Notes: generated by a model not told the origin, from the letters alone. Positions 35,441 to 45,191 are shown, counted from the stretch's first letter. The stretch is DNA of 64,000 nt from Pseudooceanicola atlanticus (GCF_000768315.1 NZ_AQQX01000005.1:173158-237157); one strand, 5' to 3'. Numbers and translations: made by a program.

Positions 35441-36259
35441 TCAGCGAAGAAAATCGACCACCAGGGGCGCCACCTGCGCGGCATGGCTGATCGGCACCAT
35501 GTGCCCTGCCCCCGGGATCGTGGCAGATCGCGCATCGGGGATCATGTCCTCCAACGCGCGGACGATCCGGCCGCTCGCCTCGGGGCTGTCGCCACCGTCG
35601 ATCAGCAGGGTCGGCGCAGGCATCCGGGCGATCTTGCCCTCGGCCAGGATTCCCTCGGGATCGCCGTTATTGGTGATCTGCACCGCATGGATCAGTCGCA
35701 TCATCGTGGCGAAATGATCCTTCTGGGCCTCGTCCAGCTCGTCCCAGGGGCGGCCATCGCCCCAATCGGCCAGGAACAGGCGCGCGGCCTCTTTCCAGTC
35801 GCCGTTTTCCTGCGCCTCGGCCAGCGGGCCGGTCCGGGCCTTGTTCGCGGCTTCAAAATCCGGGTCGGCGGCATAGGCGGCGGTGAAGAAGACCGGCTCG
35901 ATCAGAACAAGCCGCCGCACCAGTTCGGGCGAGACGGCGGCGATGCGCAAGGCGGCCGTGGCACCGAAGCTGTGGCCCACCAGGTCCACCGGCGCCTCCC
36001 ATTCCGCGATCATGTCGCGGATGATGTCGCAGACGAGGTCCTGGTAGACCCCCTCGCCCGACCAGGGCGCGGAACGGCCATGTCCCGGCAGGTCGAAGGC
36101 GCGGCATTCATGGGTCGGCGTCAGCGCCTCGGCCACGCCTTTCCACGCGCCCGCATGGCCCATGGAGCAATGGATCATCAGCGCTCGCCCCGGCCCGCCG
36201 GGCCAGGTGCGGATCGCGGTGCCGTGGCCGCCATAGAGCGGTAGGGTCGCCACATCCAT
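35441..36259 (-). CDS. Alpha/beta hydrolase
   Basis: A 272-residue hydrolase: oxyanion loop HCSMGHAGAW, DLPGHGRSAPW, nucleophile Ser97 in VGHSFGATA, Asp in LLIDGGDSPEA and His in GAGHMVPIS. Cytosolic, no signal. Resembles haloperoxidase/esterase enzymes; substrate unknown. Start is ATG 36259, overlapping the stop of the isomerase gene (TGATG), so the two are co-translated. Confidence 0.9.
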   Translation of the reverse strand: MDVATLPLYGGHGTAIRTWPGGPGRALMIHCSMGHAGAWKGVAEALTPTHECRAFDLPGHGRSAPWSGEGVYQDLVCDIIRDMIAEWEAPVDLVGHSFGATAALRIAAVSPELVRRLVLIEPVFFTAAYAADPDFEAANKARTGPLAEAQENGDWKEAARLFLADWGDGRPWDELDEAQKDHFATMMRLIHAVQITNNGDPEGILAEGKIARMPAPTLLIDGGDSPEASGRIVRALEDMIPDARSATIPGAGHMVPISHAAQVAPLVVDFLR

Positions 36260-36870
36260 CACAGCTTGCCCTGCAGGAAAAGATCCAGATCCTCGAGCCG
36301 GTCCTGGCCCCAGAACTTCTCCTCTCCGTCGACGATGAAGAACGGCGCGCCGAAGGCCCCGACCTGGATCGCCTCTTCGGTATTGGCCTCGTAGGTCGTG
36401 GCCCCGCTCAGCAGACCGCTATCGGCCAGCCCCGGATCGAAACCCGCCTGTTCAAGGCAGGCGCGGATCACGTCATCCTCGGCAATGTTTCTTTCCTCGG
36501 CCCAGCAGGCGGCCAGCAGCCCCTCGACCAGCGCGCCGGTATCGCCGCCGCCCGCGGCCTGAGCGGCGATGATCGCGTAGGAGGCCGGGGCCGGGTTGGT
36601 CGGGAAATGCGCCGGATGCGTGGTCAGGGGTAGGCCGGTGCGGATGCGCGCGCGGCGCAGTTCCTGAAGGCGGTAATCCTTGCGCGCCTCCGACCGTTCG
36701 TTCAGCTGCAGCCCGCCCGTCGCCTTGAAGACACGGCCATAATCGGCGGGTTTGTACGTCACATCGGCCCCGTGCCGTGCGGCAATCTCGCGGAAACGGG
36801 GCATCGCCAGGTAGGTCCAGGGCGAGATGGCGACGAAATACAGGTCGATATGCGGCAAAGGATCCCCCAT
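36259..36870 (-). CDS. 2-hydroxychromene-2-carboxylate isomerase family (DsbA-fold) protein
   Basis: A 203-residue thioredoxin/GST-kappa-fold protein. YFVAISPWTYLAMPRF near the start replaces the CxxC of DsbA with SPW, as in the isomerase family; GAFGAPFFIVDGEEKFWGQDRL near 175-194 is the conserved C-terminal motif. Family members act in naphthalene degradation or unknown glutathione-dependent steps. Co-translated with the alpha/beta hydrolase downstream; no aromatic-degradation genes are near. Confidence 0.9.
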   Translation of the reverse strand: MGDPLPHIDLYFVAISPWTYLAMPRFREIAARHGADVTYKPADYGRVFKATGGLQLNERSEARKDYRLQELRRARIRTGLPLTTHPAHFPTNPAPASYAIIAAQAAGGGDTGALVEGLLAACWAEERNIAEDDVIRACLEQAGFDPGLADSGLLSGATTYEANTEEAIQVGAFGAPFFIVDGEEKFWGQDRLEDLDLFLQGKL

Positions 36871-36984
36871 GGCTTGTTTGGCAAGACCTTATCGGGGTGG
36901 TAATCGGGGTTCAACGTCACGAATCTGTCATTTCGCCGCCCGTCCTGCCTATCCTCCTCCTCCCCCACTCCCGGAGCTGCCCCC

Positions 36985-38001
36985 ATGCCCAATGTCGTCG
37001 AGCCGAAGCTGATCGCCGGTAATGCCAACCCTCCACTGGCCAACGCGGTCGCGCGGCGCATGTCGATCCATCGCGGCGTGCATATCGACCTGGTCGATGC
37101 CCGTGTCGAACGGTTCAATGACGGAGAGATCTTCGTCGAGGTGTTCGAGAATGTCCGCGGTGAGGACATGTTCATCATCCAGTCGACCTCGAACCCGGCG
37201 AACGACAACCTGATGGAATTGCTGATCATGGCCGATGCGCTGCGCCGGTCCTCGGCTCAGCGGGTCACCGCCGTGATCCCCTATTTCGGTTATGCCCGCC
37301 AGGATCGCCGCACCAAGCCGCGCACGCCGATCACTGCCAAGCTGGTATCGAACATGCTGGTCGAGTCGGGCATCGCCCGGGTCCTGACGATGGATCTGCA
37401 CGCGGCCCAGATCCAGGGCTTCTTCGATATCCCCGTGGACAACCTCTATGCCTCGCCGATCTTCGCGCTGGACATCAAGGAGAAGTTCAAGGACCGCATG
37501 GACGAGATCATGGTCGTGTCACCCGATGTCGGCGGCGTGGCCCGTGCCCGCGAACTGGCCAAGCGGATCAACGCGCCGCTGTCCATCGTCGACAAGCGCC
37601 GCGAAAAGCCCGGCGAAGTGGCCGAGATGACCGTGATCGGCGACGTGAAGGACAAGGTCGCGATCATGATCGACGACATGTGCGACACGGCCGGGACGCT
37701 GTGCAAGGCGGCCGAACTGCTGCTGGAATACGGCGCCAAGGAAGTCCATGCCTACGTGACCCACGGCGTGCTGTCCGGCCCCGCGGTCGAGCGGATCACC
37801 AATTCGGTGCTGAAGAACCTCGTCATCACCGACACGATCGCCGCGCCCAAGCCGGTACAGGATTGCCCTCAGATCCGCGTGCTGCCGACCGCGCCGCTTT
37901 TTGCGCAGGCGATCCTGAACATCTGGAACGGCACCTCGGTTTCGTCGCTGTTCGAAACCTCGACGATGGAGCCGATCTACGAGGGCGTGTTCCGCAGCTG
38001 A
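36985..38001 (+). CDS. prs: Ribose-phosphate pyrophosphokinase
   Basis: A 338-residue PRPP synthase. [58 protein letters not shown] and the PRPP-binding [20 protein letters not shown] are diagnostic. It supplies PRPP for nucleotide, His and Trp synthesis, and sits upstream of pyrB, which fits, though a terminator separates them. Start ATG 36985. Confidence 0.98.
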   Translation: MPNVVEPKLIAGNANPPLANAVARRMSIHRGVHIDLVDARVERFNDGEIFVEVFENVRGEDMFIIQSTSNPANDNLMELLIMADALRRSSAQRVTAVIPYFGYARQDRRTKPRTPITAKLVSNMLVESGIARVLTMDLHAAQIQGFFDIPVDNLYASPIFALDIKEKFKDRMDEIMVVSPDVGGVARARELAKRINAPLSIVDKRREKPGEVAEMTVIGDVKDKVAIMIDDMCDTAGTLCKAAELLLEYGAKEVHAYVTHGVLSGPAVERITNSVLKNLVITDTIAAPKPVQDCPQIRVLPTAPLFAQAILNIWNGTSVSSLFETSTMEPIYEGVFRS

Positions 38002-38029
38002 GGCGATTGCCGCCCATGCAAGACCGGTC

Positions 38030-38059
38030 AAGCGCCGTCCTGTCGGGGGGCGCTTTTCC
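38030..38059 (+). terminator. Terminator of prs
   Basis: AAGCGCC (38030-38036) pairs with GGCGCTT (38049-38055), followed by TTCCTTT. It lies 29 bases after the prs stop. Confidence 0.8.
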
Positions 38060-38145
38060 TTTGCGCGCGCCCTTCTTAGGGTGACGCCCCTTGTCGCCAG
38101 CCAGCACGCTTTCTATAAGCGACGACGAAGCCACGGGAGGCATAG

Positions 38146-39096
38146 ATGAGCTTTCGCCAGGACCATCTGCTGGGGATCGAACCCCTCGCCCCGGATGAAA
38201 TCTCGACCATCCTCGATCTTGCCGACGATTACGTCGCCCTGTCGCGATCCGACGACAAGCATACCGAGGCGCTGAAAGGTCTGACCCAGATCAACATGTT
38301 CTTCGAGAACTCCACACGCACCCAGGCCAGTTTCGAACTGGCGGGCAAGCGGCTGGGCGCGGACGTGATGAACATGGGGCTCGAGGCGTCGTCGATCAAA
38401 AAGGGCGAGACGCTGATCGACACGGCGATGACGCTGAACGCGATGCATCCCGACCTGCTGGTCGTGCGGCACCCGCATTCCGGCGCGGTCGACCTGCTGT
38501 CGCAGAAGGTGAACTGCGCTGTGCTGAATGCCGGTGACGGGCGCCACGAACATCCCACCCAGGCGCTGCTGGACGCGCTGACGATCCGCCGCAAGAAGGG
38601 CCGGCTGCACCGCCTGTCCATCGCGATCTGCGGGGACATTGCGCATTCGCGGGTGGCGCGGTCCAACCTGATCCTGCTGGGCAAGATGGAGAACCGCATC
38701 CGCCTGGTCGGCCCGCCGACCCTTATGCCCTCGGGCATCGGAGAGCTGGGCTGCGAGGTCTACGAGGACATGGCCGAGGGGCTGAAGGACGTGGACGTCG
38801 TGATGATGCTGCGGCTTCAGAAGGAGCGCATGGATGGCGGCTTCATCCCGTCGGAACGGGAATATTACCACCTCTACGGTCTGGACGCCGAAAAGCTGGC
38901 CCATGCCAAGGACGACGCGATCGTGATGCATCCCGGCCCGATGAACCGCGGGGTCGAGATCGACGGGACGCTGGCCGACGACATCAACCGTTCCGTCATC
39001 CAGGAACAGGTCGAGATGGGTGTGGCCGTGCGCATGGCCGCGATGGACCTGCTGGCCCGCAACCTGCAGGCCCGGCGGCGGGACGGTGCGGCATGA
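38146..39096 (+). CDS. pyrB: Aspartate carbamoyltransferase catalytic chain
   Basis: A 316-residue ATCase, the first committed step of pyrimidine synthesis. Carbamoyl-phosphate motif [29 protein letters not shown], and the C-terminal [16 protein letters not shown] 38146 has GGGAGG upstream. Its stop overlaps the next gene (ATGA), and the operon also carries a dihydroorotase homologue, as in Pseudomonas pyrB-pyrC'. Confidence 0.98.
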   Translation: MSFRQDHLLGIEPLAPDEISTILDLADDYVALSRSDDKHTEALKGLTQINMFFENSTRTQASFELAGKRLGADVMNMGLEASSIKKGETLIDTAMTLNAMHPDLLVVRHPHSGAVDLLSQKVNCAVLNAGDGRHEHPTQALLDALTIRRKKGRLHRLSIAICGDIAHSRVARSNLILLGKMENRIRLVGPPTLMPSGIGELGCEVYEDMAEGLKDVDVVMMLRLQKERMDGGFIPSEREYYHLYGLDAEKLAHAKDDAIVMHPGPMNRGVEIDGTLADDINRSVIQEQVEMGVAVRMAAMDLLARNLQARRRDGAA

Positions 39097-39557
39097 AGGG
39101 CGGCTTGAGTGACCGTGCAAAGGAACTTGCCCCGGACGAGACGCTGCTGGACCGCCGCAACGAGGGCTGGCGCGGCGTGATCCGCAACTCGGTCCTGTCG
39201 GTGGTGATCGCCACGGTCGTCTATGGCCTGTTGCTTTGGCTGTTGCAGGGCGGCACGACCCTGCGCGAGGTCGCGTCCTTCGCGGCGGTCTTCGCCGTGA
39301 TATCCGTGGCGATGCAACCGGTGATACGCCGCAGGCAGGATTACATCCTGACCGACCGGCGGCTGCTGGTGGGACCCTCGCAATCCGTGCCGCTTGAGGC
39401 GATTACCCAGGTGCAGACCGGGGCCTATTCAGTGACCGTGCATCGCCGTGACGGCGCACCTTTGCGCATCGGCAACCTGGCCATGCCGCAGCGCCTGGCG
39501 GTGCTGTTGAACCGGACGCGCGCCACCGCCGCCGATGCGGAGCCGTCGCCATCGTGA
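39093..39557 (+). CDS. Membrane protein with PH-like domain (operon member)
   Basis: A 154-residue protein with two transmembrane segments ([18 protein letters not shown] and [15 protein letters not shown]), then a cytoplasmic part [20 protein letters not shown] with the YxxTDRR pattern of bacterial PH (YdbT-like) domains. Overlaps pyrB (ATGA) and the next gene (GTGA). Function unknown. Presence within pyrB-plsY is the only hint. Confidence 0.8.
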   Translation: MKGGLSDRAKELAPDETLLDRRNEGWRGVIRNSVLSVVIATVVYGLLLWLLQGGTTLREVASFAAVFAVISVAMQPVIRRRQDYILTDRRLLVGPSQSVPLEAITQVQTGAYSVTVHRRDGAPLRIGNLAMPQRLAVLLNRTRATAADAEPSPS

Positions 39558-40132
39558 ACAAGGGGTTCGAACACGAGGTCACGGGCGACGATTGGGGCGG
39601 CATCCTGCATCCCGGCGAACGCATCCTGTGGCAGGGTCGCCCGGACGGCCGTATCGTGTTCACCCGTGGAACCTTTGCTCTTGTCGGGTTCGGGCTGGCC
39701 TTTTCCGGCTTTGCCGCGGTCTGGATGTCGCTGGCCTCGATGGCGGGCGGGTTCTTCTGGGCGTTCGGCATCCCGCATTTCCTGGTCGGTCTGGGCGTGA
39801 TCTGGAGCGGCGTGTTCTTCCCGGCCTGGCGACGGCGGCACAGCTGGTACACACTGACCGACCGCCGTGCCTTCATCGCGACGGACCTGCCGCTGAAGGG
39901 GCGCAAGCTGACCTCGTGGCCGATCCGTCCCGGCACGCCTCTGGAGATAGACGACAGGGAGCCCGGCACGGTCTATTTCCAGTCCTACCGGGTCACGTCG
40001 AAGAACGGTACGCGGAACGTGAAGGTCGGGTTCGAACGGATCGCGGAGGCCGACAAGGTCTATCGCCTGATCCGCGACGTCACCGCCCGGCCCGACGCAG
40101 AGACACCCCCCGAAGAGGAGCAGCCCGCATGA
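39554..40132 (+). CDS. PH-domain membrane protein
   Basis: A 192-residue protein. GILHPGERILWQGRPDGRIVF is the typical lead of bacterial PH (bPH2/YdbT) proteins; two transmembrane segments follow, then WYTLTDRRAFIATDLPLKGR and a YRVTSKNGTRNVKVGFERI beta-rich end. GTG 39554 overlaps the previous stop. In related genomes this gene is often labelled as an aspartate carbamoyltransferase subunit because of its position, which the sequence does not support. Paralogous in layout to the previous gene. Confidence 0.82.
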   Translation: MNKGFEHEVTGDDWGGILHPGERILWQGRPDGRIVFTRGTFALVGFGLAFSGFAAVWMSLASMAGGFFWAFGIPHFLVGLGVIWSGVFFPAWRRRHSWYTLTDRRAFIATDLPLKGRKLTSWPIRPGTPLEIDDREPGTVYFQSYRVTSKNGTRNVKVGFERIAEADKVYRLIRDVTARPDAETPPEEEQPA

Positions 40133-40677
40133 GCGACACGACATTGACCTCGGGCGCGCGGGATGCGGTGCACCTGTTTGCCGTCGACATCGACGAGGAC
40201 GCGTTCTGGAGCTTTGTTCAGCCCGATCCCGACACCGGAGACTGGCCGCTGAAGGACGCGCTTGGCGTCGAGACGCTGGACGCAGGACAGGTCGAAGGCG
40301 CGGTTGTCGAGGACCTGGAGGGCATCGGCCTGTCGGGCTTCCTGATCGAGGGGATCGGCGTGGACGAGGCGCTGGTGGCCCATGATCGCGCGCGGCTGGA
40401 CGCGCTGAGCGGTCCGGTCGCGATCATCCGTGGCGCGGCCTTTGACGGGGCGCATGTGCCGTTGTCCCCTGCCCCGCCGCTGCGCCACCTGGAAACCTAT
40501 GAAATGGTGCGCGCCGCATCGACCTTCGAGGCGCTGGAAAGTGCGGCGGCCATGGGCACCACCGCCCCTGCGCCACGCACCGCACCGCCGCCCGCCCGCA
40601 ACCGCTGGCTGCTGTGGATGCTGATCGCCGCGGCGGCGCTGATCCTGCTGGCCCTGTTGACCGGAACGATCCTATGA
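40129..40677 (+). CDS. C-terminally membrane-anchored protein of unknown function
   Basis: A 182-residue protein with an acidic N-terminal domain (VHLFAVDIDEDAFWSFVQP, ALGVETLDAGQVEGAVVEDL), a Pro-rich linker (APAPRTAPPPARN) and one C-terminal membrane segment (WLLWMLIAAAALILLALLTG). Overlaps both neighbours (ATGA at each end). No family recognised. Third unknown in the pyrB-plsY operon. Confidence 0.82.
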   Translation: MSDTTLTSGARDAVHLFAVDIDEDAFWSFVQPDPDTGDWPLKDALGVETLDAGQVEGAVVEDLEGIGLSGFLIEGIGVDEALVAHDRARLDALSGPVAIIRGAAFDGAHVPLSPAPPLRHLETYEMVRAASTFEALESAAAMGTTAPAPRTAPPPARNRWLLWMLIAAAALILLALLTGTIL

Positions 40678-41939
40678 CGCTGACCCTGACCAACCTTCGC
40701 CTGATCGACCCCGAAACCGGGGAGGAAACCCGCGGCGGCGTGACCCTGCGCGACGGGGTGATCACCGACCGTCACGAGGGCGTCGGTGGTGGCGTGGATT
40801 GCGGTGGACTGTGCCTGGCGCCGGGGATCGTGGATATCGGCGTGAAGGTCTGCGAACCCGGAGAGCGGCACAAGGAAAGCTTCGGCACCGCCGGGCAGGC
40901 TGCGGCGGCGGGGGGCGTCACGACGATCGTGACCCGGCCCGACACGACGCCCGCCATCGACAGCCCCGAGACACTGGAATTCGTCGCCCGCCGCGCGCGG
41001 GAGGCCTCGCCCGTCCACGTGCTGCCCATGGCGGCGCTGACCAAGGACCGTGCCGGCGGCGAAATGACCGAGATCGGGTTCCTGATGGATGCGGGCGCCG
41101 TGGCTTTCACCGATGGCGACAGGGTGATCCGGGACACCAAGGTGCTGTCTCGGGCCCTGACCTATGCCAAGGCGCGCGGCGCGCTGGTCATCGGCCACGT
41201 GCAGGAGCCGATCCTGTCGGACGGTGCGGCGGCGACCAGCGGCAAGTTCGCGTCGCTGCGCGGGCTGCCCTCGGTCACGCCGATGGCCGAACGCATGGGC
41301 CTGGACCGCGATATCGCCCTGCTGGAGATGACCGGCGCCGCCTACCATGTCGACCAGATCACCACGGCGCGCGCCCTGCCCGCGCTGGACCGCGCCAAGC
41401 GCAACGGGCTGGACATCACGGCGGGCGTGTCGATCCACCACCTGACCCTGAACGAATTCGACGTCTCGAATTACCGGACCTTCTTCAAGGTCAAGCCGCC
41501 GCTGCGCAGCGAGGATGACCGCCAGGCAGTGGTGGAGGCCGTCGCCTCGGGCCTGATCGACATCATCTGTTCGATGCACACGCCGCAGGACGAGGAAAGC
41601 AAGCGCCTGCCCTTCGAAGCCGCCGCCAGCGGGGCCGTGGGGCTGGAAACCCTGCTGCCCGCCGCGATCCGTCTGACCCATTCCGGCGATCTGAGCCTGC
41701 CGGAACTGTGGCGCGCCCTTTCGCTGAACCCCGCGAAACGGCTGGGGCTGGACACCGGACGGCTGAGCGTCGGGGCGCCCGCCGACCTCGTGATGTTCGA
41801 TCCCGACGCGCCCTTCATCATGGACCGGTTCAAGCTGCGGTCGAAATCCAAGAACACCCCCTATGACGAGGCCCGGATGCAGGGCCGCGTCCGCGCGACA
41901 TTCGTTGCCGGACGCCAGGTTTTCGGAGAAGCCCTATGA
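40674..41939 (+). CDS. Dihydroorotase homologue lacking metal ligands (PyrC'-like)
   Basis: A 421-residue amidohydrolase-fold protein. The metal motif, normally DxHxHxREPG, reads DIGVKVCEPGE (54-64), so both His are replaced (Gly56, Lys58). The catalytic Asp region, normally TDHAPH, reads CSMHTPQ with Met301 in the Asp position. His175 and the HHL region at 255-256 remain, as does GLETLLPAAI. Pseudomonas PyrC' is a similar inactive partner needed to assemble ATCase, and pyrB is in this operon, so a structural role is likely. The true dihydroorotase would be elsewhere. Coupled at both ends (ATGA). Confidence 0.88.
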   Translation: MTLTLTNLRLIDPETGEETRGGVTLRDGVITDRHEGVGGGVDCGGLCLAPGIVDIGVKVCEPGERHKESFGTAGQAAAAGGVTTIVTRPDTTPAIDSPETLEFVARRAREASPVHVLPMAALTKDRAGGEMTEIGFLMDAGAVAFTDGDRVIRDTKVLSRALTYAKARGALVIGHVQEPILSDGAAATSGKFASLRGLPSVTPMAERMGLDRDIALLEMTGAAYHVDQITTARALPALDRAKRNGLDITAGVSIHHLTLNEFDVSNYRTFFKVKPPLRSEDDRQAVVEAVASGLIDIICSMHTPQDEESKRLPFEAAASGAVGLETLLPAAIRLTHSGDLSLPELWRALSLNPAKRLGLDTGRLSVGAPADLVMFDPDAPFIMDRFKLRSKSKNTPYDEARMQGRVRATFVAGRQVFGEAL

Positions 41940-42547
41940 TCCCCGATATCGTGACACCCCCCGCCGGCCTGATCTTCTGGGCGGTGGCGGGCTACCTGCT
42001 GGGTTCGGTCCCGTTCGGCATCGTGATCTCGCGCCTGTTCGGGCTGGGGGACCTGCGCCAGATCGGGTCGGGCAATATCGGGGCAACCAACGTGCTGCGC
42101 ACCGGCAACAAGCTGGCGGCCGCGCTGACCCTGATCCTGGACAGCGGCAAGGGGGCGGCGGCGGTGCTGATCGCCCGCCTGCTGGCCGGCGAGGACGCGG
42201 TGCAACTGGCGGGCTTTGCCGCCTTCCTGGGGCATTGCTTTCCGGTCTGGCTGCGGTTCAAGGGCGGCAAGGGCGTGGCGACCTTCCTGGGTCTGTTGCT
42301 GGCCTATGCCTGGCCCGTGGGGCTGGCGGCCTGTGCAACCTGGCTGGTGACCGCGCTGGTCATGCGCATCTCGTCCCTGTCGGCACTGGTCGCGGCGACG
42401 CTGGTACCGGTCTGGGCCTCGATCCTGGGATATCCGGAATCGGTGCTGATGACGCTGGCATTGGCGACGCTCATTTTCATTCGTCACCGGCCGAATATCG
42501 AACGACTGGTGGCCGGTGAAGAACCGCGAATTGGCGGCAAAAAATAA
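41936..42547 (+). CDS. plsY: Glycerol-3-phosphate acyltransferase (acyl-phosphate type)
   Basis: A 203-residue integral membrane enzyme transferring acyl groups from acyl-phosphate to glycerol-3-phosphate, the first step of phospholipid synthesis. Conserved loops: GYLLGSVPFGIVISRLFG, RQIGSGNIGATNVLRTGNK, HCFPVWLRFKGGKGVAT. Last gene of the pyrB operon (ATGA overlap), linking pyrimidine and phospholipid supply in one transcript. Confidence 0.97.
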   Translation: MIPDIVTPPAGLIFWAVAGYLLGSVPFGIVISRLFGLGDLRQIGSGNIGATNVLRTGNKLAAALTLILDSGKGAAAVLIARLLAGEDAVQLAGFAAFLGHCFPVWLRFKGGKGVATFLGLLLAYAWPVGLAACATWLVTALVMRISSLSALVAATLVPVWASILGYPESVLMTLALATLIFIRHRPNIERLVAGEEPRIGGKK

Positions 42548-42554
42548 GATTAAT

Positions 42555-42583
42555 TTGCAATTCACATTAAAACGATTGTAGAT
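42555..42583 (+). promoter_or_regulatory. Candidate sigma-70 promoter for the MarR/GbsR-type gene
   Basis: TTGCAA (42555-42560), 17-base spacer, GTAGAT (42578-42583), 48 bases before the start codon, in an AT-rich stretch right after plsY. A motif match only. Confidence 0.4.
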
Positions 42584-42630
42584 CAGAGTGGTAATAGGTG
42601 CTTCAGTAAAAACGAAAGGGGGGGCGAGAC

Positions 42631-43197
42631 ATGCAACTCACGCCGTCCATGCAGGACTTCATTCTCCATTGGGGGGAAATGGGCACCCGCTGGGGCTTGA
42701 ACCGCTCCGTCGCGCAGATCCTTGCGCTGCTGCATATCTCTGCTGATCCGCTGACGGCCGAGGATATCGCCACCACCCTGAACCTGGCGCGGTCGAACGT
42801 GTCGACGGGGCTGAAGGAATTGCAGACCTGGCGACTGATCCGGATCACCCGGCAATTGGGCGACCGTCGGGATTACTTCACCACGATGTCTGATATTTTC
42901 GACATGGTCGAAACGGTAATCGAGGTGCGGCGGGAACGGGAATTCGAACCCACCCTGAACGCGCTGCGCGATATCCAGGGCCAGGCCGAGCAGGACGAAA
43001 CCCCGGCCGAAGTACGCACCCGTATGGCCGAAACCTACGAGACGCTTCAGGCGCTGGACGACTGGTATGCCGAACTGTCCGCCCTGCCCCGCGCGACACA
43101 GTTGAGCCTGATCAAGATCGGCGCCAAGATCGGGTCGATCGTCGGGGACAAGCCGAAGAAGCCCAAGAAGAAGAAAAAGGACCGGCCCGAAGATTAG
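42631..43197 (+). CDS. MarR/GbsR-type transcriptional regulator
   Basis: A 188-residue winged-helix regulator of the GbsR-like type: WGLNRSVAQILALLHISADP, LTAEDIATTLNLARSNVSTG (recognition helix) and the wing ITRQLGDRRDYFTT. The C-terminus ends in a Lys-rich tail (KPKKPKKKKKDR). Members regulate osmolyte uptake or metal and antibiotic responses; the target is unknown here. Start has AAAGGGGGGGCGAG upstream. Confidence 0.88.
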   Translation: MQLTPSMQDFILHWGEMGTRWGLNRSVAQILALLHISADPLTAEDIATTLNLARSNVSTGLKELQTWRLIRITRQLGDRRDYFTTMSDIFDMVETVIEVRREREFEPTLNALRDIQGQAEQDETPAEVRTRMAETYETLQALDDWYAELSALPRATQLSLIKIGAKIGSIVGDKPKKPKKKKKDRPED

Positions 43198-43237
43198 CTG
43201 CGTCCGGTCCCCGATGCCGTAATGGCATGATGTCGCG

Positions 43238-44608
43238 TCAGTACGAGAATTCCGAGTAGATACGGCTGAGATCGCCGTTCCACGGGCCGTTGTACTGCGC
43301 CAGCAATTCATCCGCCGGGCTCATGCCGCTTTCAACGCTTTCCTTGAGCGCATTCAGGAAATGCGTCTCGTCCGGGACGAGGCCACCGGCGCCGGGGCGG
43401 GCGCGGGCCTTCAGCCCGGCTTCGGCGATATCGACAACCTCGCGGGCCAGGTCGAGCATTTGGATCCCGTCCACCCTGGCCGCCAGCCCTTCGTCGGCGG
43501 CGGCGATGCGCATGGCCTCGCGCTGCGGGGTGGTCCAGTCCTTGACGAGGTCCCAGGCCGCATCCAGTGCGGTCTGATCGTACATCAGCCCGACCCAGAA
43601 GGCGGGCAGCGCGCAGAGACGGCGCCAGGGGCCGCCATCGGCGCCCCGCATCTCGATGAACTTCTTCAGCCGCGCTTCGGGGAAGAGCGTGGTGAGATGG
43701 TCCGCCCAATCCGACAGGGTCGGTACTTCGCCAGGCAAGGCAGGAAGCTCGCCCTTCATGAAGTCGCGGAAGGACTGGCCGAGCGCGTCGATGTACTTGC
43801 CGTCGCGGTAGACGAAGTACATCGGCACATCGAGCGCGTATTGCACCCAGCTTTCGAAGCCGAAGCCCTCGTCGAAGACGAAGGGGATCATACCGGTGCG
43901 GGCGTCGTCGAGGTTGCGCCAGACCCAGCCGCGATAGCTTTTGACGCCGTTCTTCTGGCCCTCGAAGAACGGTGAATTGCCGAAGAGCGCATTGGCGACG
44001 GGTTGCAGCGCCACGGCCACGCGCATCTTGCGCACCATGTCCGTTTCGCTGGCGAAATCGAGGTTTACCTGCACGGTACAGGTGCGGCGCATCATGATCC
44101 GGCCGGCCGTGCCGACCTTGCCCATGTATTCGTCCATGAGCTTGTAGCGGCCCTTGGGCATCAGCGGCATCTGTTCGTGGGTCCAGACCGGTGCGGCCCC
44201 CAGCCCGATGAAGCCGACACCGACCTTGTCGGCGATGTCCTTGACGTCGCGCAGGTGGTCGTTCACCTCGTCACAGGTCTGGTGGATATTTTCCAGCGGC
44301 GCGCCGGACAATTCCAGCTGCCCGCCCGGTTCCAGAGAGATATTGGCGCCGTCTTTGGTCAGGCCGATCAGCTTGCCACCTTCTTCGAGCGGCGCCCAGC
44401 CATGGCCGTCGCGCAGCCCTTCGAGCACGGTCAGGACAGAGCGTTCACCCTCGTAGGGGATCGGCAGCAGGCTGTCGCGGCAATAGCCGAACTTCTCGTG
44501 TTCGGTCCCGATCCGCCAGTCTTCCTTGGGCTTGCACCCGCTCTCGAGATACTCGGCCAGCTGTTCGGGCCGTTCGATCGGGCCGCCTCCGGACTGGGGT
44601 ATAGACAT
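43238..44608 (-). CDS. gshA: Glutamate-cysteine ligase (plant/alphaproteobacterial type)
   Basis: A 456-residue GCS2-family enzyme joining glutamate and cysteine in glutathione synthesis. DWRIGTEHEKFGY (substrate/metal Glu residues), ISLEPGGQLELSGAPL, FIGLGAAPVW, RYKLMDEYM and MMRRTCTVQVNLDF are the signatures. It lies 61 bases after an unknown membrane protein gene and rsmE on the same strand, probably one operon. Confidence 0.97.
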   Translation of the reverse strand: MSIPQSGGGPIERPEQLAEYLESGCKPKEDWRIGTEHEKFGYCRDSLLPIPYEGERSVLTVLEGLRDGHGWAPLEEGGKLIGLTKDGANISLEPGGQLELSGAPLENIHQTCDEVNDHLRDVKDIADKVGVGFIGLGAAPVWTHEQMPLMPKGRYKLMDEYMGKVGTAGRIMMRRTCTVQVNLDFASETDMVRKMRVAVALQPVANALFGNSPFFEGQKNGVKSYRGWVWRNLDDARTGMIPFVFDEGFGFESWVQYALDVPMYFVYRDGKYIDALGQSFRDFMKGELPALPGEVPTLSDWADHLTTLFPEARLKKFIEMRGADGGPWRRLCALPAFWVGLMYDQTALDAAWDLVKDWTTPQREAMRIAAADEGLAARVDGIQMLDLAREVVDIAEAGLKARARPGAGGLVPDETHFLNALKESVESGMSPADELLAQYNGPWNGDLSRIYSEFSY

Positions 44609-44669
44609 GGGGCCGGTGCCTCCGATCGTTTCTTGGTCCGCACAGGCTTGGGCGGAAATGGCGGGGGTG

Positions 44670-45191
44670 TCAATGCAAGCGCGGCACTGCGCCTTTCTTC
44701 TCCCAGATCACGGTCCGGTGAGGTCGGTTGGTCCGGCGCATTTCATCCAGCATCCGGTCCGTGCGGATACCGGGCAAAGCGGCGAAGATATCAAAGAGCG
44801 CATCGGCGCCTTCGGCGTTCAGCGGGATCATCAGGTCGGGCTGGCCGGGCTGTTCCAACGCCCAGACCGGCGGATGCTGGCGGCTGTCGAGCGCAAGGCG
44901 GTTGATCTCGCTGATCGCGGCCACACCACCGGTCAGCGGGCCGAAATAGGCCACCTGCCCCTCGTCGACGCGGACCACGCCGGGGCCCTGACCGTCGGCG
45001 CGGAACCGGCCGCGCTGCCATCCGGCGAAGATCAGGACCGGGCACAGTAGCACGAGGCCCCAGCCCAGCATGGCGAGGATGCCGAAACTGGTGAGCGCGG
45101 CCCAGAGCCCGACGAGCCCGATGACGGCCGCGACCAGCGCTTCGCGCCAGCGCCACAGGGTAGCGCGCAGTTCCGGGCGAACGAAATCCAT
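44670..45191 (-). CDS. Two-TM protein of unknown function
   Basis: A 173-residue protein: short basic N-terminus (RPELRATLWRW), two membrane segments (ALVAAVIGLVGLWAALTSFG and ILAMLGWGLVLLCPVLIFA), then a soluble domain with VRVDEGQVAYFGPLTGG and NRLALDSRQHP, which looks like a small beta-rich domain similar to bacterial PH-type proteins. Start overlaps the rsmE stop (ATGA). It lies between rsmE and gshA. Confidence 0.82.
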   Translation of the reverse strand: MDFVRPELRATLWRWREALVAAVIGLVGLWAALTSFGILAMLGWGLVLLCPVLIFAGWQRGRFRADGQGPGVVRVDEGQVAYFGPLTGGVAAISEINRLALDSRQHPPVWALEQPGQPDLMIPLNAEGADALFDIFAALPGIRTDRMLDEMRRTNRPHRTVIWEKKGAVPRLH

